A DNA stretch of 40,925 nt from Aquimonas sp002352135 (lineage in GTDB: Bacteria > Pseudomonadota > Gammaproteobacteria > Xanthomonadales > Xanthomonadaceae). Shown piece by piece: positions 16,785-24,595 of this stretch. Position 1 is the first letter of the stretch; each line of letters begins with the position of its first letter. A program made the translations under genes and the position numbers. Location: positions 1 through 40,925 of the forward strand of contig DAORND010000018.1 in assembly GCA_035440755.1 (NCBI GenBank), in the 5' to 3' direction. The notes beneath the pieces were generated by a model. That model searched no databases, was not told the origin of the DNA, and saw nothing but the letters and a program-made list of their open reading frames with translations.

Positions 16785-17569
16785 TCTCTCCAGGGCAAAT
16801 CCGTGTCGCCCAGTGCAATGAAATCCGGGTTGATCAGGCCATCGCGCTGGTTGTAACGCAGCGCATTGCCGTGCAGATCAAGCACGGCCCCGCCAGCCGC
16901 TTCCAGCACGGCCTGACCGGCAGCGGTGTCCCACTCGCCAGTCGGTCCGAAGCGCGGGTACAGATCGACCAGCCCCTCGGCCAATTGGCAGAATTTCAGC
17001 GATGAGCCCAATGGCTTCTGCAATGGCGCGTGCAGTTTGCCAATCAAGGCGGCGCTGGCCGGGTCGAGATGCGAGCGGGATACCGCCACGCGCAAGGGTC
17101 GCGGCGCGGGGCGACAAACGTTCAAAGCGACGTCCGCCTCAAAAGACTGCCGCAACCACGCGCCCTCGCTGGGCGCGCCCCAGAACAACTGATCCAGCAC
17201 CGGCGCATACACCACACCAAACACCGGGCGGTCGCCGTCCACCAAGGCGATGTTGACGGTGAACTCACCATTGCGCTTGACGAACTCCCGCGTGCCATCC
17301 AAAGGGTCCACCAGCCAGAAGCGCGTCCACGCCCGGCGCGCTTCAATGTCCTGCGGTGCGGACTCTTCGGACAGCACCGGCCAGTCTGGCGTCAGCCGCT
17401 GCAGACCCGCAACGATGAGTCGATGCGAGGCCATGTCCGCCTCCGTCAAGGGACTGCGGTCCTGCTTGGCCTGCACCGCAAATTCACTGTCGTAGATGCG
17501 CAGAATCTGCTCGCCAGCCTGACGGGCCAGTGCGATCACTGCTTCGCGCATCGTCACATCGAGTCTCAT
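16775..17569 (-). CDS. cysQ: 3'(2'),5'-bisphosphate nucleotidase CysQ
   Basis: A 264-residue inositol-monophosphatase-fold enzyme that removes the 3'-phosphate of PAP, recycling the by-product of sulfate activation. Metal-site motifs: SEESAP, WLVDPLDGTREF and WDTAAGQAVLEAAGG. EFVKRNGEFTVNIALV is typical of CysQ. The start ATG 17569 overlaps the nudE stop as ATGA, and its end overlaps mazG. Confidence 0.92.
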   Translation of the reverse strand: MRLDVTMREAVIALARQAGEQILRIYDSEFAVQAKQDRSPLTEADMASHRLIVAGLQRLTPDWPVLSEESAPQDIEARRAWTRFWLVDPLDGTREFVKRNGEFTVNIALVDGDRPVFGVVYAPVLDQLFWGAPSEGAWLRQSFEADVALNVCRPAPRPLRVAVSRSHLDPASAALIGKLHAPLQKPLGSSLKFCQLAEGLVDLYPRFGPTGEWDTAAGQAVLEAAGGAVLDLHGNALRYNQRDGLINPDFIALGDTDLPWREWL

Positions 17570-18129
17570 GGATTGGCTCGCAGCCGCAGGTACTCGCGAA
17601 CGATGAACAGCGCCGCCAACGCGCGACCATCCGAACAGTCCTCACGCAGCATCAACTGATCCAGTTCATCCAAGCGCCACGGGACCACATCCAGCGGCTC
17701 CGGCTCATCACCGGGCAAGCGCTCGTCATACAGATCCTCTGCCAACACCAGGGTCGTCAACTGATTGAAAAAGGTCGGCGACATCGAAAATTCACGCAGA
17801 ACGGTCAAACGCCGCGCGCCGAAACCCGCCTCTTCCTTCAGTTCGCGGTTGGCGGCCTGCAAGGCACTTTCGCCCGGATCGATCCGACCCGTGGGCAAGC
17901 CCAGCAGGTATTGATGCAGACCCGCTGCATACTCACGGGTCAACAGAACAGTCTCTTCATCACGCAAGGCGGCGATCACCACACCGCCAAAGCCGCGCGG
18001 TTTCATGCGCTCGAAGCGTCGTCGCGCACCGTTGGAGAACTCCAGATCCAACTGCTCAATCTGAAAGCGTCCGCCATAGTCCAAGTCGTGAATGGCATGG
18101 ATGATCGGCAGTGGCCGTTTTTCAGTCAT
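17566..18129 (-). CDS. nudE: ADP compounds hydrolase NudE (Nudix)
   Basis: A 187-residue Nudix hydrolase acting on ADP-ribose, Ap3A and NADH-type compounds. A full Nudix box is present: GRIDPGESALQAANRELKEE, followed by AGF (about 89-111). Downstream SPTFFNQLTTLVLAEDL and the C-terminal DCSDGRALAALFIVREYL match NudE. ATG 18129 is chosen over the upstream in-frame codon because GGAAGGAA precedes it and it begins at the family's start. It overlaps the phosphatase gene upstream by 8 bases and cysQ downstream by 4. Confidence 0.92.
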   Translation of the reverse strand: MTEKRPLPIIHAIHDLDYGGRFQIEQLDLEFSNGARRRFERMKPRGFGGVVIAALRDEETVLLTREYAAGLHQYLLGLPTGRIDPGESALQAANRELKEEAGFGARRLTVLREFSMSPTFFNQLTTLVLAEDLYDERLPGDEPEPLDVVPWRLDELDQLMLREDCSDGRALAALFIVREYLRLRANP

Positions 18130-18931
18130 GGGTTCCTTCCCGCCAGTGACGCATGAGGTTCTGGACCTGCGCATGCAAGGTTGGCGTGCCCGCCAGGACC
18201 GAGCGAGTCTGCAGGTTCAGTGGCGCACCATCCAGGTCGGTGAACACGCCGCCCGCTTCACGCACGATGACGGCGAGCGCCGCGATGTCGAGGATGTTCA
18301 CGTCGGACTCGATGACGAGGTCCAGCGCGCCACGTGCCAACAGGTGGTAGTGGAAGAAGTCGCCATAGCCGCGAATGCGCGACACCTGCTGGACCAGTTC
18401 GGCCAGTCTTTGCCAACCGCCCGCCGACGCGGCCAGCGACTTGAGGTTGCCGGTGGACAGCGTGGCCTGCGCCAGTTGATCGATGGCGGCAACGCGAATC
18501 GGATTGCCATCCAACCAGGCACCACCGCCTCGCACCGCCCAGGCCATCTCACCGAAAGCAGACGCATAGGAGACGCCCAACACCAGTTCGCCGCGATGCA
18601 TCAGCGCGATCTGGGTCGAGAACATCGGATAACGCCGCACGAAACTCTTGGTGCCATCGATCGGATCGACCAGCCAGAGGAAGTCGCCTTCGCCGCTGAA
18701 ACCGTGTTCCTCACCATAGATCGCATGGGTGGGAAACGCCGTCAGCAAGGTCTCACGAATGACCTGTTCCGACTCGATGTCAGCACGGGTTACCGGACTG
18801 GCGTCGGCCTTGAGAACGACATCGACACCCGCACCGTAATAGTGATTGATCAACTCACCAGCGCGCCGTGCCGCATCGCGCGCGACCTGCAAGGCGTGTT
18901 GAAGAAAGGCGTCACTCAGGAGATCGCTCAC
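18122..18931 (-). CDS. Inositol-monophosphatase-family phosphatase, HisN-like
   Basis: A 269-residue IMPase-fold phosphatase. Metal-binding motifs: GEEHG, WLVDPIDGTKSFVRRYP and VNILDIAALAVIVREAGG. The KSFVRRYPMFSTQIAL and RGYGDFFHYHLLARG segments resemble HisN histidinol-phosphatases more than SuhB. The his operon here already encodes HisB with its own phosphatase domain, so either this enzyme is redundant or it has another phosphate ester as substrate. It overlaps gspN by 4 bases and nudE by 8. Confidence 0.82.
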   Translation of the reverse strand: MSDLLSDAFLQHALQVARDAARRAGELINHYYGAGVDVVLKADASPVTRADIESEQVIRETLLTAFPTHAIYGEEHGFSGEGDFLWLVDPIDGTKSFVRRYPMFSTQIALMHRGELVLGVSYASAFGEMAWAVRGGGAWLDGNPIRVAAIDQLAQATLSTGNLKSLAASAGGWQRLAELVQQVSRIRGYGDFFHYHLLARGALDLVIESDVNILDIAALAVIVREAGGVFTDLDGAPLNLQTRSVLAGTPTLHAQVQNLMRHWREGTHD

Positions 18932-19698
18932 GGCGCGCTTCCAATCAGTTTTGCCTCCAATTGGAACAGTGAACTGCCGTCGGATTGCGGTTGACCGATG
19001 TAGGCCAAGGCCTGTTGAACCTGCGCATTGCCGTCGCGTGCTCGCAGCCGCGCGTTAGCCTTCAAGCCACTGAGGTCAGCCGAAAACTGTCCGTCCTCGA
19101 TCTGCAAAGGTCCACCGTTATCGGTGACCGTGCCGACGATACGGCCGTCATTCTGGCGCTCGAAGCTCATGCGCACCTCGCCGAGGCTGGCTTGCGCCGC
19201 ACCCATGACGGCGGCGTCCTTCCACACAGCAGTACCGCTCAGCGCAGTCGGGAACAGGTGATTCAGCTCGGCATTCGCCAGCTCAAGTTGAATGTGACCC
19301 AGCATCTGCAAGGCGGGCGTGTCGATCAGACCCGCCAGGTGTTCGGCGGGAACACGCAGCGACACATCGCGCAGACGGATGACCTGATCGCGCCCGGCGT
19401 CTACGTACCCATGCCCCGCATACACCTCGCCGCGCAAATCCAGGTCGATCTGGACGCGCTGCTGCAACAACCCCATCGGATGCAGGTGCCAATCCAGCGG
19501 CCCCATGGCCCGGCCACGCCAGCTGAGTTGCGCGGCATGCCCATTCACCAGACTGCCTTCCACACCTTCCAGCTTCAAGGGCGCCTCGGCAGGCAGCAAC
19601 CAGGCAACCCAGGCTCGCGCGGGCACCAGGTGAAACAGCGCCGCCAGCCCCAGAACCGCCACCAGCAGCAAGATCAACAATCCCTTCAACAGACGCAT
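18928..19698 (-). CDS. gspN: Type II secretion system protein N
   Basis: A 256-residue inner-membrane-anchored GspN/PulN-like protein. One N-terminal transmembrane segment (about 6-24, GLLILLLVAVLGLAALFHLV) is followed by a periplasmic domain with LEGVEGSLVNGHAAQLSWRG, typical of the family. In Xanthomonas, XpsN contributes to the link between the inner-membrane platform and the secretin. It follows gspM after 25 bases and is itself followed, with an ATGA overlap, by a metabolic phosphatase gene instead of gspD. Confidence 0.85.
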   Translation of the reverse strand: MRLLKGLLILLLVAVLGLAALFHLVPARAWVAWLLPAEAPLKLEGVEGSLVNGHAAQLSWRGRAMGPLDWHLHPMGLLQQRVQIDLDLRGEVYAGHGYVDAGRDQVIRLRDVSLRVPAEHLAGLIDTPALQMLGHIQLELANAELNHLFPTALSGTAVWKDAAVMGAAQASLGEVRMSFERQNDGRIVGTVTDNGGPLQIEDGQFSADLSGLKANARLRARDGNAQVQQALAYIGQPQSDGSSLFQLEAKLIGSAP

Positions 19699-19723
19699 GG
19701 CGCCTCTCCCTTCAAACAGAAAT

Positions 19724-20221
19724 TCATGGCGTCTCCGCCAGCATCACGCGCGCATCCACCTGCCCGGTGGCGCCAGTGCTTTGTGCAGACAACTCGACAA
19801 TGCGTGTCCCATGGCTGCGCGACAGCGATTCCAGCCACTGCGCCAAGGCATCGAACGATGCCTGCTGGAAGACCGCACTCACACGCCCGTCCGAGGCGGG
19901 CTCCACGCTCAACAAGGCGCTGCCCAGTCCCTGCTCGCGTGCGCCCGCATCGACCCGCGTCAACAGCGAGCGACGGTCGACACTCGTAGATTGCCCTCCA
20001 TCCTGCGCGCGCCGCTCGGCGATTTCGGCAGCCGCACTCTGCATCCAGCGCAAACTGGCCTCGGCGGCTGCCGTCTGCGCGCGCAGACTGTCGCGCGAGC
20101 GCTGCAAGGGCAACCAGATCGTTGCGTAGGCCAGCAACAGCGCGGCCAAGGCACCACCGATAGCAAGCACACGCTGATCCCGTGGACTCAAGCCCGACCA
20201 CCACAGATGGAACGCATTCAC
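19724..20221 (-). CDS. gspM: Type II secretion system protein M
   Basis: A 165-residue bitopic protein. The cytoplasmic start MNAFHLWWSGLSPRDQR is typical of GspM, followed by one transmembrane segment (about 17-36) and a small periplasmic domain with LLTRVDAGAREQGL and ASFDALAQWLESLS, the ferredoxin-like fold that pairs with GspL. It overlaps gspL by 4 bases. Confidence 0.9.
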   Translation of the reverse strand: MNAFHLWWSGLSPRDQRVLAIGGALAALLLAYATIWLPLQRSRDSLRAQTAAAEASLRWMQSAAAEIAERRAQDGGQSTSVDRRSLLTRVDAGAREQGLGSALLSVEPASDGRVSAVFQQASFDALAQWLESLSRSHGTRIVELSAQSTGATGQVDARVMLAETP

Positions 20222-21420
20222 CGGGCACCTCCACGAATGCGCAAACGGCCTTCCACGACGCCCTTGCCCGGCGTTACACCCGCCAACTCGACCTGCAGCC
20301 CAGGCAAGGCGGCGAGGGTTTCGCGAACGCCATCCAGAGTCGACACATCCTCACCGGACAGGGTGAGCTCCAGCGTTCCCGCACGGTAGTCAACCGCCTG
20401 CAAGGTGTAACGCGTGCTTCCCGCCAAGACGGGCGAAACCTGCGCGAGCAGCGTCAAGGCGTCATCGCCGCCACTGGCACCCCGGCGAAGACGATTCAAT
20501 TCCGCTTCCAATTGGGTACGCGCATCCACCACTTGCGACACGCCGGGCACCGCTTCGCGAAGCACATTCGCCATTTTTTCGTGAGTGTCGGCGAGTTGCG
20601 CCTGCAGCTGCTGACGCTCCATCACGCCATTCACCAGCAACAAACCGACCGCAACGGCTGCCACCCAGCCAGCACGCTTCCACCACTGCAATGCGTCGCC
20701 GGAGGCCGGTCGCACCGCAAAATCCTGCTGCAGCAGATTTCCCAAGGTGATTCGTCGGTCATCCTGCGTGGCACCCGCCAGCGGCAGGCACAGCGACCGA
20801 CCGGTCGCCACGTGCGCCCAGCGCGCAGGGCCCAACAGCGCATCCAGCGCCGCCGATTGCGTGTCGCTCAGAGCGGTCTCGCTGCATACCGTGAATCGAC
20901 GATTGGTCGCCACTGGCAACGCCTTCAGCAGATCAGGCAGCGCGCTTTCCTCACTCACCACCACCGCCGCCTGCGGCGTGGGCCGGAACAGCACTCGCCC
21001 GGCCTCGAACCACAACAGCGCTTCCGCATCCGCTGGCAAGACCTCGGCCTCCGAACACGCGGCACGAATCGTCAGGCCATGCTGCGTGCAGGCATCCAAG
21101 GCCGAGCGCAGGCGCTCACGATCCACCACGCGAACCACCACGCTGGCCGGGTCATCTTCCGCACCCAAAGCCACATGCGCCTGCTCGACCGGCGCGACCA
21201 GACGATCCTCGATGGCGTAAGGAATCGCCTGCCGCAGCGTCTGCAGCGAGCGCGACACGCGCGGCGTTTCCAGCCTGAGCACCCACTCCGCAGGCAGCAG
21301 CAGGCACCGGATCACACTGCCAGCCACCGGCCACTCATCCCGACGGATCGTCGTGCCACCCACCGCACACCACTCGATGCGCTCATCGGCGAACAGTCGG
21401 AGAATGACTTCGTTTGTCAT
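20218..21420 (-). CDS. gspL: Type II secretion system protein L
   Basis: A 400-residue platform protein. The N-terminal cytoplasmic actin-like domain (about 1-235, including LRQAIPYAIEDRL, a hallmark) recruits the GspE ATPase. A single transmembrane helix lies at about 245-262, followed by a coiled segment and a periplasmic ferredoxin-like domain that pairs with GspM. It starts 136 bases after gspK, the only sizeable gap in the run, so an internal promoter is possible, though I see no clear boxes. Confidence 0.92.
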   Translation of the reverse strand: MTNEVILRLFADERIEWCAVGGTTIRRDEWPVAGSVIRCLLLPAEWVLRLETPRVSRSLQTLRQAIPYAIEDRLVAPVEQAHVALGAEDDPASVVVRVVDRERLRSALDACTQHGLTIRAACSEAEVLPADAEALLWFEAGRVLFRPTPQAAVVVSEESALPDLLKALPVATNRRFTVCSETALSDTQSAALDALLGPARWAHVATGRSLCLPLAGATQDDRRITLGNLLQQDFAVRPASGDALQWWKRAGWVAAVAVGLLLVNGVMERQQLQAQLADTHEKMANVLREAVPGVSQVVDARTQLEAELNRLRRGASGGDDALTLLAQVSPVLAGSTRYTLQAVDYRAGTLELTLSGEDVSTLDGVRETLAALPGLQVELAGVTPGKGVVEGRLRIRGGAR

Positions 21421-21556
21421 GGAGGGATGGGCTTCCTGCGATCCGTGAAAGAGTCCGATGCCACGCGGTCTGTGTCCGCGACGGCTCGGCGGAAGTGTAG
21501 CAAGGACGCTGTACGCTGGCCCCAGCCATACGGCTCAGTCGGCAGCTGCGCCGCTG

Positions 21557-22489
21557 CTACCAGGCCCCACGCACTCGCGCCAGCACCCGCACGCCACCTT
21601 GCTCGCGCGCCAACAAGGAGGAATAGCGGAAAGGAATGCCATCCAGCAGGATGGCCGACTCGGCCACAAAGTAGTGACTGCCCACATCCAAGCCTTGCGA
21701 CGCGACAGGTCCGATGCGCAGTCGCTCCAATTCCTGCATGACCGCATCCAGATTGCTGTAGTTAGCCTGGCCGTCGCGAGCCAGTTGCCTCGCTTGCTGG
21801 AAGGACATCCCATCCGCCAGCGTCATCCACAGCTCGGGGGCGGCCATGTTGAGGTTCATGCCGGTCTCCGGCGGCAAGGCGCAGAGGAAGGGCGACAGCT
21901 TGCGCCAGTGATCGGCGGTCATGCTCGGCAATTGACGCAGTTCTGATGCATGCATCAGTAGACGATTGGCACTGCGCCGCGCGGGCGTCATCGCCTGCAG
22001 GCCGATGTCCTCCACGCCACCCGGACGGGGTTGCGGGTCGCGATCCATCCAGTCGAGCATCTGCGGCAGCAATGCCGGTGGCAGACCGAGCGTTTGCAAC
22101 AGGCGTTGCATGCGCTTCTGCTGTACCTCGTCGTCCGCGTCGTTGCGCAGCAGGGAATTGACGTTCAAACAACCGCCCAGTTCGCGTAAGCGGCCCTGCA
22201 CACGCCCGTTTGGAATCTCGGTCGGCGACATGGGCGTGGCCCAGGTGTCACTGGCAGAATCCACCTCGCCGTTGGCCAACACATCCTGCAGCAGCACTTC
22301 CCCGGCCCATGCCTCCAAGGCCTGCTGCATCTGCCAGGCCTGCTCTGCACGCAGTGCATTGCGAGTCCGCGCGGTGGCGGTCTCGGCCTGATCGATACCC
22401 GCCATCATCAACACGCTGGCCAGCGCCACCACCAGCAAGGCCACCAGCAGCGCGACGCCCTTCTGTTTGCTCATCATCAGGGCACTCAT
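21557..22489 (-). CDS. gspK: Type II secretion minor pseudopilin K
   Basis: A 310-residue GspK, the large tip pseudopilin. The prepilin leader KQKG is cleaved before VALLVALLVVALASVLM; GspK normally lacks the Glu5 of other pseudopilins, as here. The globular domain has GGCLNVNSLL and PETGMNLNMAAPELW, typical repeats of the helical domain. ATG 22489 overlaps the gspJ stop as ATGA; an upstream TTG is ignored. Confidence 0.93.
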   Translation of the reverse strand: MSALMMSKQKGVALLVALLVVALASVLMMAGIDQAETATARTRNALRAEQAWQMQQALEAWAGEVLLQDVLANGEVDSASDTWATPMSPTEIPNGRVQGRLRELGGCLNVNSLLRNDADDEVQQKRMQRLLQTLGLPPALLPQMLDWMDRDPQPRPGGVEDIGLQAMTPARRSANRLLMHASELRQLPSMTADHWRKLSPFLCALPPETGMNLNMAAPELWMTLADGMSFQQARQLARDGQANYSNLDAVMQELERLRIGPVASQGLDVGSHYFVAESAILLDGIPFRYSSLLAREQGGVRVLARVRGAW

Positions 22490-23112
22490 TGCCAACCACC
22501 GGGCGTCAACTCAACCAAACGCCGGATCTCGCCGAGGGAGCGGGTTTCCAATCGCAATTCCACGGCTTGCGGCAGGGCTTCGTCCACGCCATCCAGCGGC
22601 CAATGATCGGCTTCACGGCCATCTCGGCTGCGATAGCGAAGCTGCATGCGACTAACGCCGGGCAGGACATCCAGCACTTCGGGGTGACTCGACGGCGCGC
22701 GATCCAACACCCACCAGCGGCCGCGTTGCCAGCCGTCCTTGTCGCGCCGCCACGCCACCCGTTCCAGATCCGCGCGCGCCTGCTGCAATCCGTTCGAGTA
22801 GCCCGCGCGGGTCAGCTCAAGGCTGTCGGAATCCCCCATCAAGGCGGGCAGGACTTCCCCGTAGCCGTCGCGCACCGGACGCAGCACCGCAGACCGCACA
22901 TCGCGCTCGAACATCTGCATTGCCAATTGCAGTTGAGCCAACTGGGCAGAGGCTTCGCTCAGTTGCTCGCGACTGCGCAGCACCGCCGCCAAGCCGCCGT
23001 AGGCCAGGGTCGAAACCACGGCAAACAGAGCGACCGCCACGACGACTTCGAGCAGGGTGAAACCGGCCTCCTGGGCAAGCCGATGCACGTTGCGCGTCGG
23101 CTGAACGCTCAT
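22486..23112 (-). CDS. gspJ: Type II secretion minor pseudopilin J
   Basis: A 208-residue pseudopilin with the type IV prepilin signal EAGFTLLEVVVAVALFAV (cleavage after Gly, Glu5 present). The later WPLDGVDEALPQAVELRLE matches the GspJ C-terminal region. A longer in-frame reading exists upstream, but ATG 23112 overlaps the gspI stop as ATGA and gives the normal leader length. Confidence 0.92.
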   Translation of the reverse strand: MSVQPTRNVHRLAQEAGFTLLEVVVAVALFAVVSTLAYGGLAAVLRSREQLSEASAQLAQLQLAMQMFERDVRSAVLRPVRDGYGEVLPALMGDSDSLELTRAGYSNGLQQARADLERVAWRRDKDGWQRGRWWVLDRAPSSHPEVLDVLPGVSRMQLRYRSRDGREADHWPLDGVDEALPQAVELRLETRSLGEIRRLVELTPGGWQ

Positions 23113-23480
23113 GGCGCCACAAAGGCCGTCAGATGCGCCACCGGCGCATCGGCTGCGGCATCCGAGAACACGCGCATCTCGATTCGGCGCAGTCGAGAGA
23201 GATCGGTCGACTCCACGTCTGCACGCCAGATCCACTCGCGTCCTGCCATGCGCTCTTGACCGTTGTGTTCGCCGATTTCGGGAAGACCATTCAAGCGCAG
23301 TTCGGCGACGGCATTGGCAGCTACCCATTGCCCCAACATCGATTCGCGCTGGTGATGCAGATGATCGGCCTGCAAGCCCGCGAGTTTGACCAGCGCGACC
23401 AGCGACAAGGACAGCACCAGCAGGGCGATCAACACTTCCAACAAGGTAAAGCCGCGCTGCCGGCGCTCAACGGATGCCAT
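23109..23480 (-). CDS. gspI: Type II secretion minor pseudopilin I
   Basis: A 123-residue pseudopilin. Its prepilin signal is RQRGFTLLEVLIALLVLSLSL with Glu5, followed by the family's QADHLHHQRESMLGQWVAANAVAELRL, typical of GspI. It overlaps gspH by 14 bases and gspJ by 4. GspI, J and K form the pseudopilus tip. Confidence 0.92.
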   Translation of the reverse strand: MASVERRQRGFTLLEVLIALLVLSLSLVALVKLAGLQADHLHHQRESMLGQWVAANAVAELRLNGLPEIGEHNGQERMAGREWIWRADVESTDLSRLRRIEMRVFSDAAADAPVAHLTAFVAP

Positions 23481-24006
23481 CGTTCGACTCCAGCGTGATC
23501 TCGCCGTTGGCGCGCGCCTGCAGGGACCACTCGGTGTCGACGTCAGCGCGCGTCATCCAGAGGTTCAAGGCCGTCATCTCACCCGAATCGAAGCAGACCC
23601 ACTGCGGCATTTCGGGCAAGGCTTCGGTGAGCGACAGCGCTTCGCCATCACGTTCGGCGCGCCATTGCAGCCCGTCTTCCAAGGTCCGCGAACGCAAGGC
23701 CTCCAGCGGTGCGCGCTCGACGCCGGTCAATTGCTCGACGCCAACCCAGTTTTCGCCACTGAAGTAGACGAACTCCCACTGCGCCACCGCCATCCGCAAA
23801 CCCAGCTCACGCCCGGTCATCACACTTTGCTCGCAGGCCAACTGCAGCAACGCCTGCAGACGTTGCGCCTGATTTTCCAACTGACGCGATGCCACACCGG
23901 TCACCGACAGCCCGACCAGCGTCGCCAATACAGCAAGGATCACCAGAACCACCAGCAACTCGATGAGCGAAAATCCGGCTTCGCCGCGCACCGTCGTTTT
24001 GGGCAT
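23467..24006 (-). CDS. gspH: Type II secretion minor pseudopilin H
   Basis: A 179-residue pseudopilin with the signal GEAGFSLIELLVVLVILAVLAT. The downstream part, including RLQALLQLACEQSVMTGRELGLRM and the WVCFDSGEMT region, matches GspH. The start is uncertain: ATG 24006, 24030 and 24057 are all in frame and none has a good ribosome binding site. 24006 gives the usual short leader and is chosen. It lies about 70 bases after gspG. Confidence 0.85.
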   Translation of the reverse strand: MPKTTVRGEAGFSLIELLVVLVILAVLATLVGLSVTGVASRQLENQAQRLQALLQLACEQSVMTGRELGLRMAVAQWEFVYFSGENWVGVEQLTGVERAPLEALRSRTLEDGLQWRAERDGEALSLTEALPEMPQWVCFDSGEMTALNLWMTRADVDTEWSLQARANGEITLESNDGIR

Positions 24007-24076
24007 ACAGGCTGGCGAACCCGCCGTCATGCGTATGCCGCGCCAGACAGAAGCCATGACGGGCACAGGCACGTTC

Positions 24077-24565
24077 TCAACCGCCCGAGCTGCGTCCGAT
24101 GTCGGCATTCGGACCCTCGCCGCCCGGCGCGCGATCCGCACCCAGCGAATACAGATCCACGCCACCGTTGGCGCCAGGATTCAGGAAGACGTAATCGCCA
24201 CCCCAGGGGTCTTTCGGCAACTCGCGAATATAGCCACCGGCGCGCCAGTTGGGCGCTTCGGGCAGGCCCGAGGGTTTCGCATTCAAGGCACGAAGGCCTT
24301 GTTCGGTACTCGGATAGACGAAGTTGTCCAACCGATACATCTCCAAGGCGCTACGCAGCGTCTGAATGTCCTGCTGCGCACGCGTCACACGGGCCTCGTC
24401 GGGGTAGCTCATCAACTGCGGTACGACCACGCCCGCCAAAATGGCGAGGATCACCACCACCACCAGCACTTCGATCAAGGTGAATCCGCGCACGGATCGG
24501 CGCGACAGAATGACGGCATGGGCGCACGGAGAACATTGGACAGGCGCAGGCGCAGACAGGATCAT
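24077..24565 (-). CDS. gspG: Type II secretion major pseudopilin G
   Basis: A 162-residue major pseudopilin with RRSVRGFTLIEVLVVVVILAI (cleavage after Gly, Glu5). The C-terminal calcium-binding region DLYSLGADRAPGGEG is diagnostic. The leader before the cleavage site is about 26 residues, longer than the usual 6-10, and I see no alternative ATG, GTG or TTG nearer the site. It is the first gene of the gsp run, since gspE and gspF, which precede it in Xanthomonas xps, are replaced here by a divergent bioA only 30 bases away. Confidence 0.92.
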   Translation of the reverse strand: MILSAPAPVQCSPCAHAVILSRRSVRGFTLIEVLVVVVILAILAGVVVPQLMSYPDEARVTRAQQDIQTLRSALEMYRLDNFVYPSTEQGLRALNAKPSGLPEAPNWRAGGYIRELPKDPWGGDYVFLNPGANGGVDLYSLGADRAPGGEGPNADIGRSSGG

Positions 24566-24595
24566 GATTTGAGGTTATCCGGAGCAATCGATCTG

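Noticed and set aside
20182..21741. A 519-codon open frame antisense to gspL and gspM
   Set aside because: Arg-, Gln- and His-rich shadow of well-supported T2SS genes; no domain.
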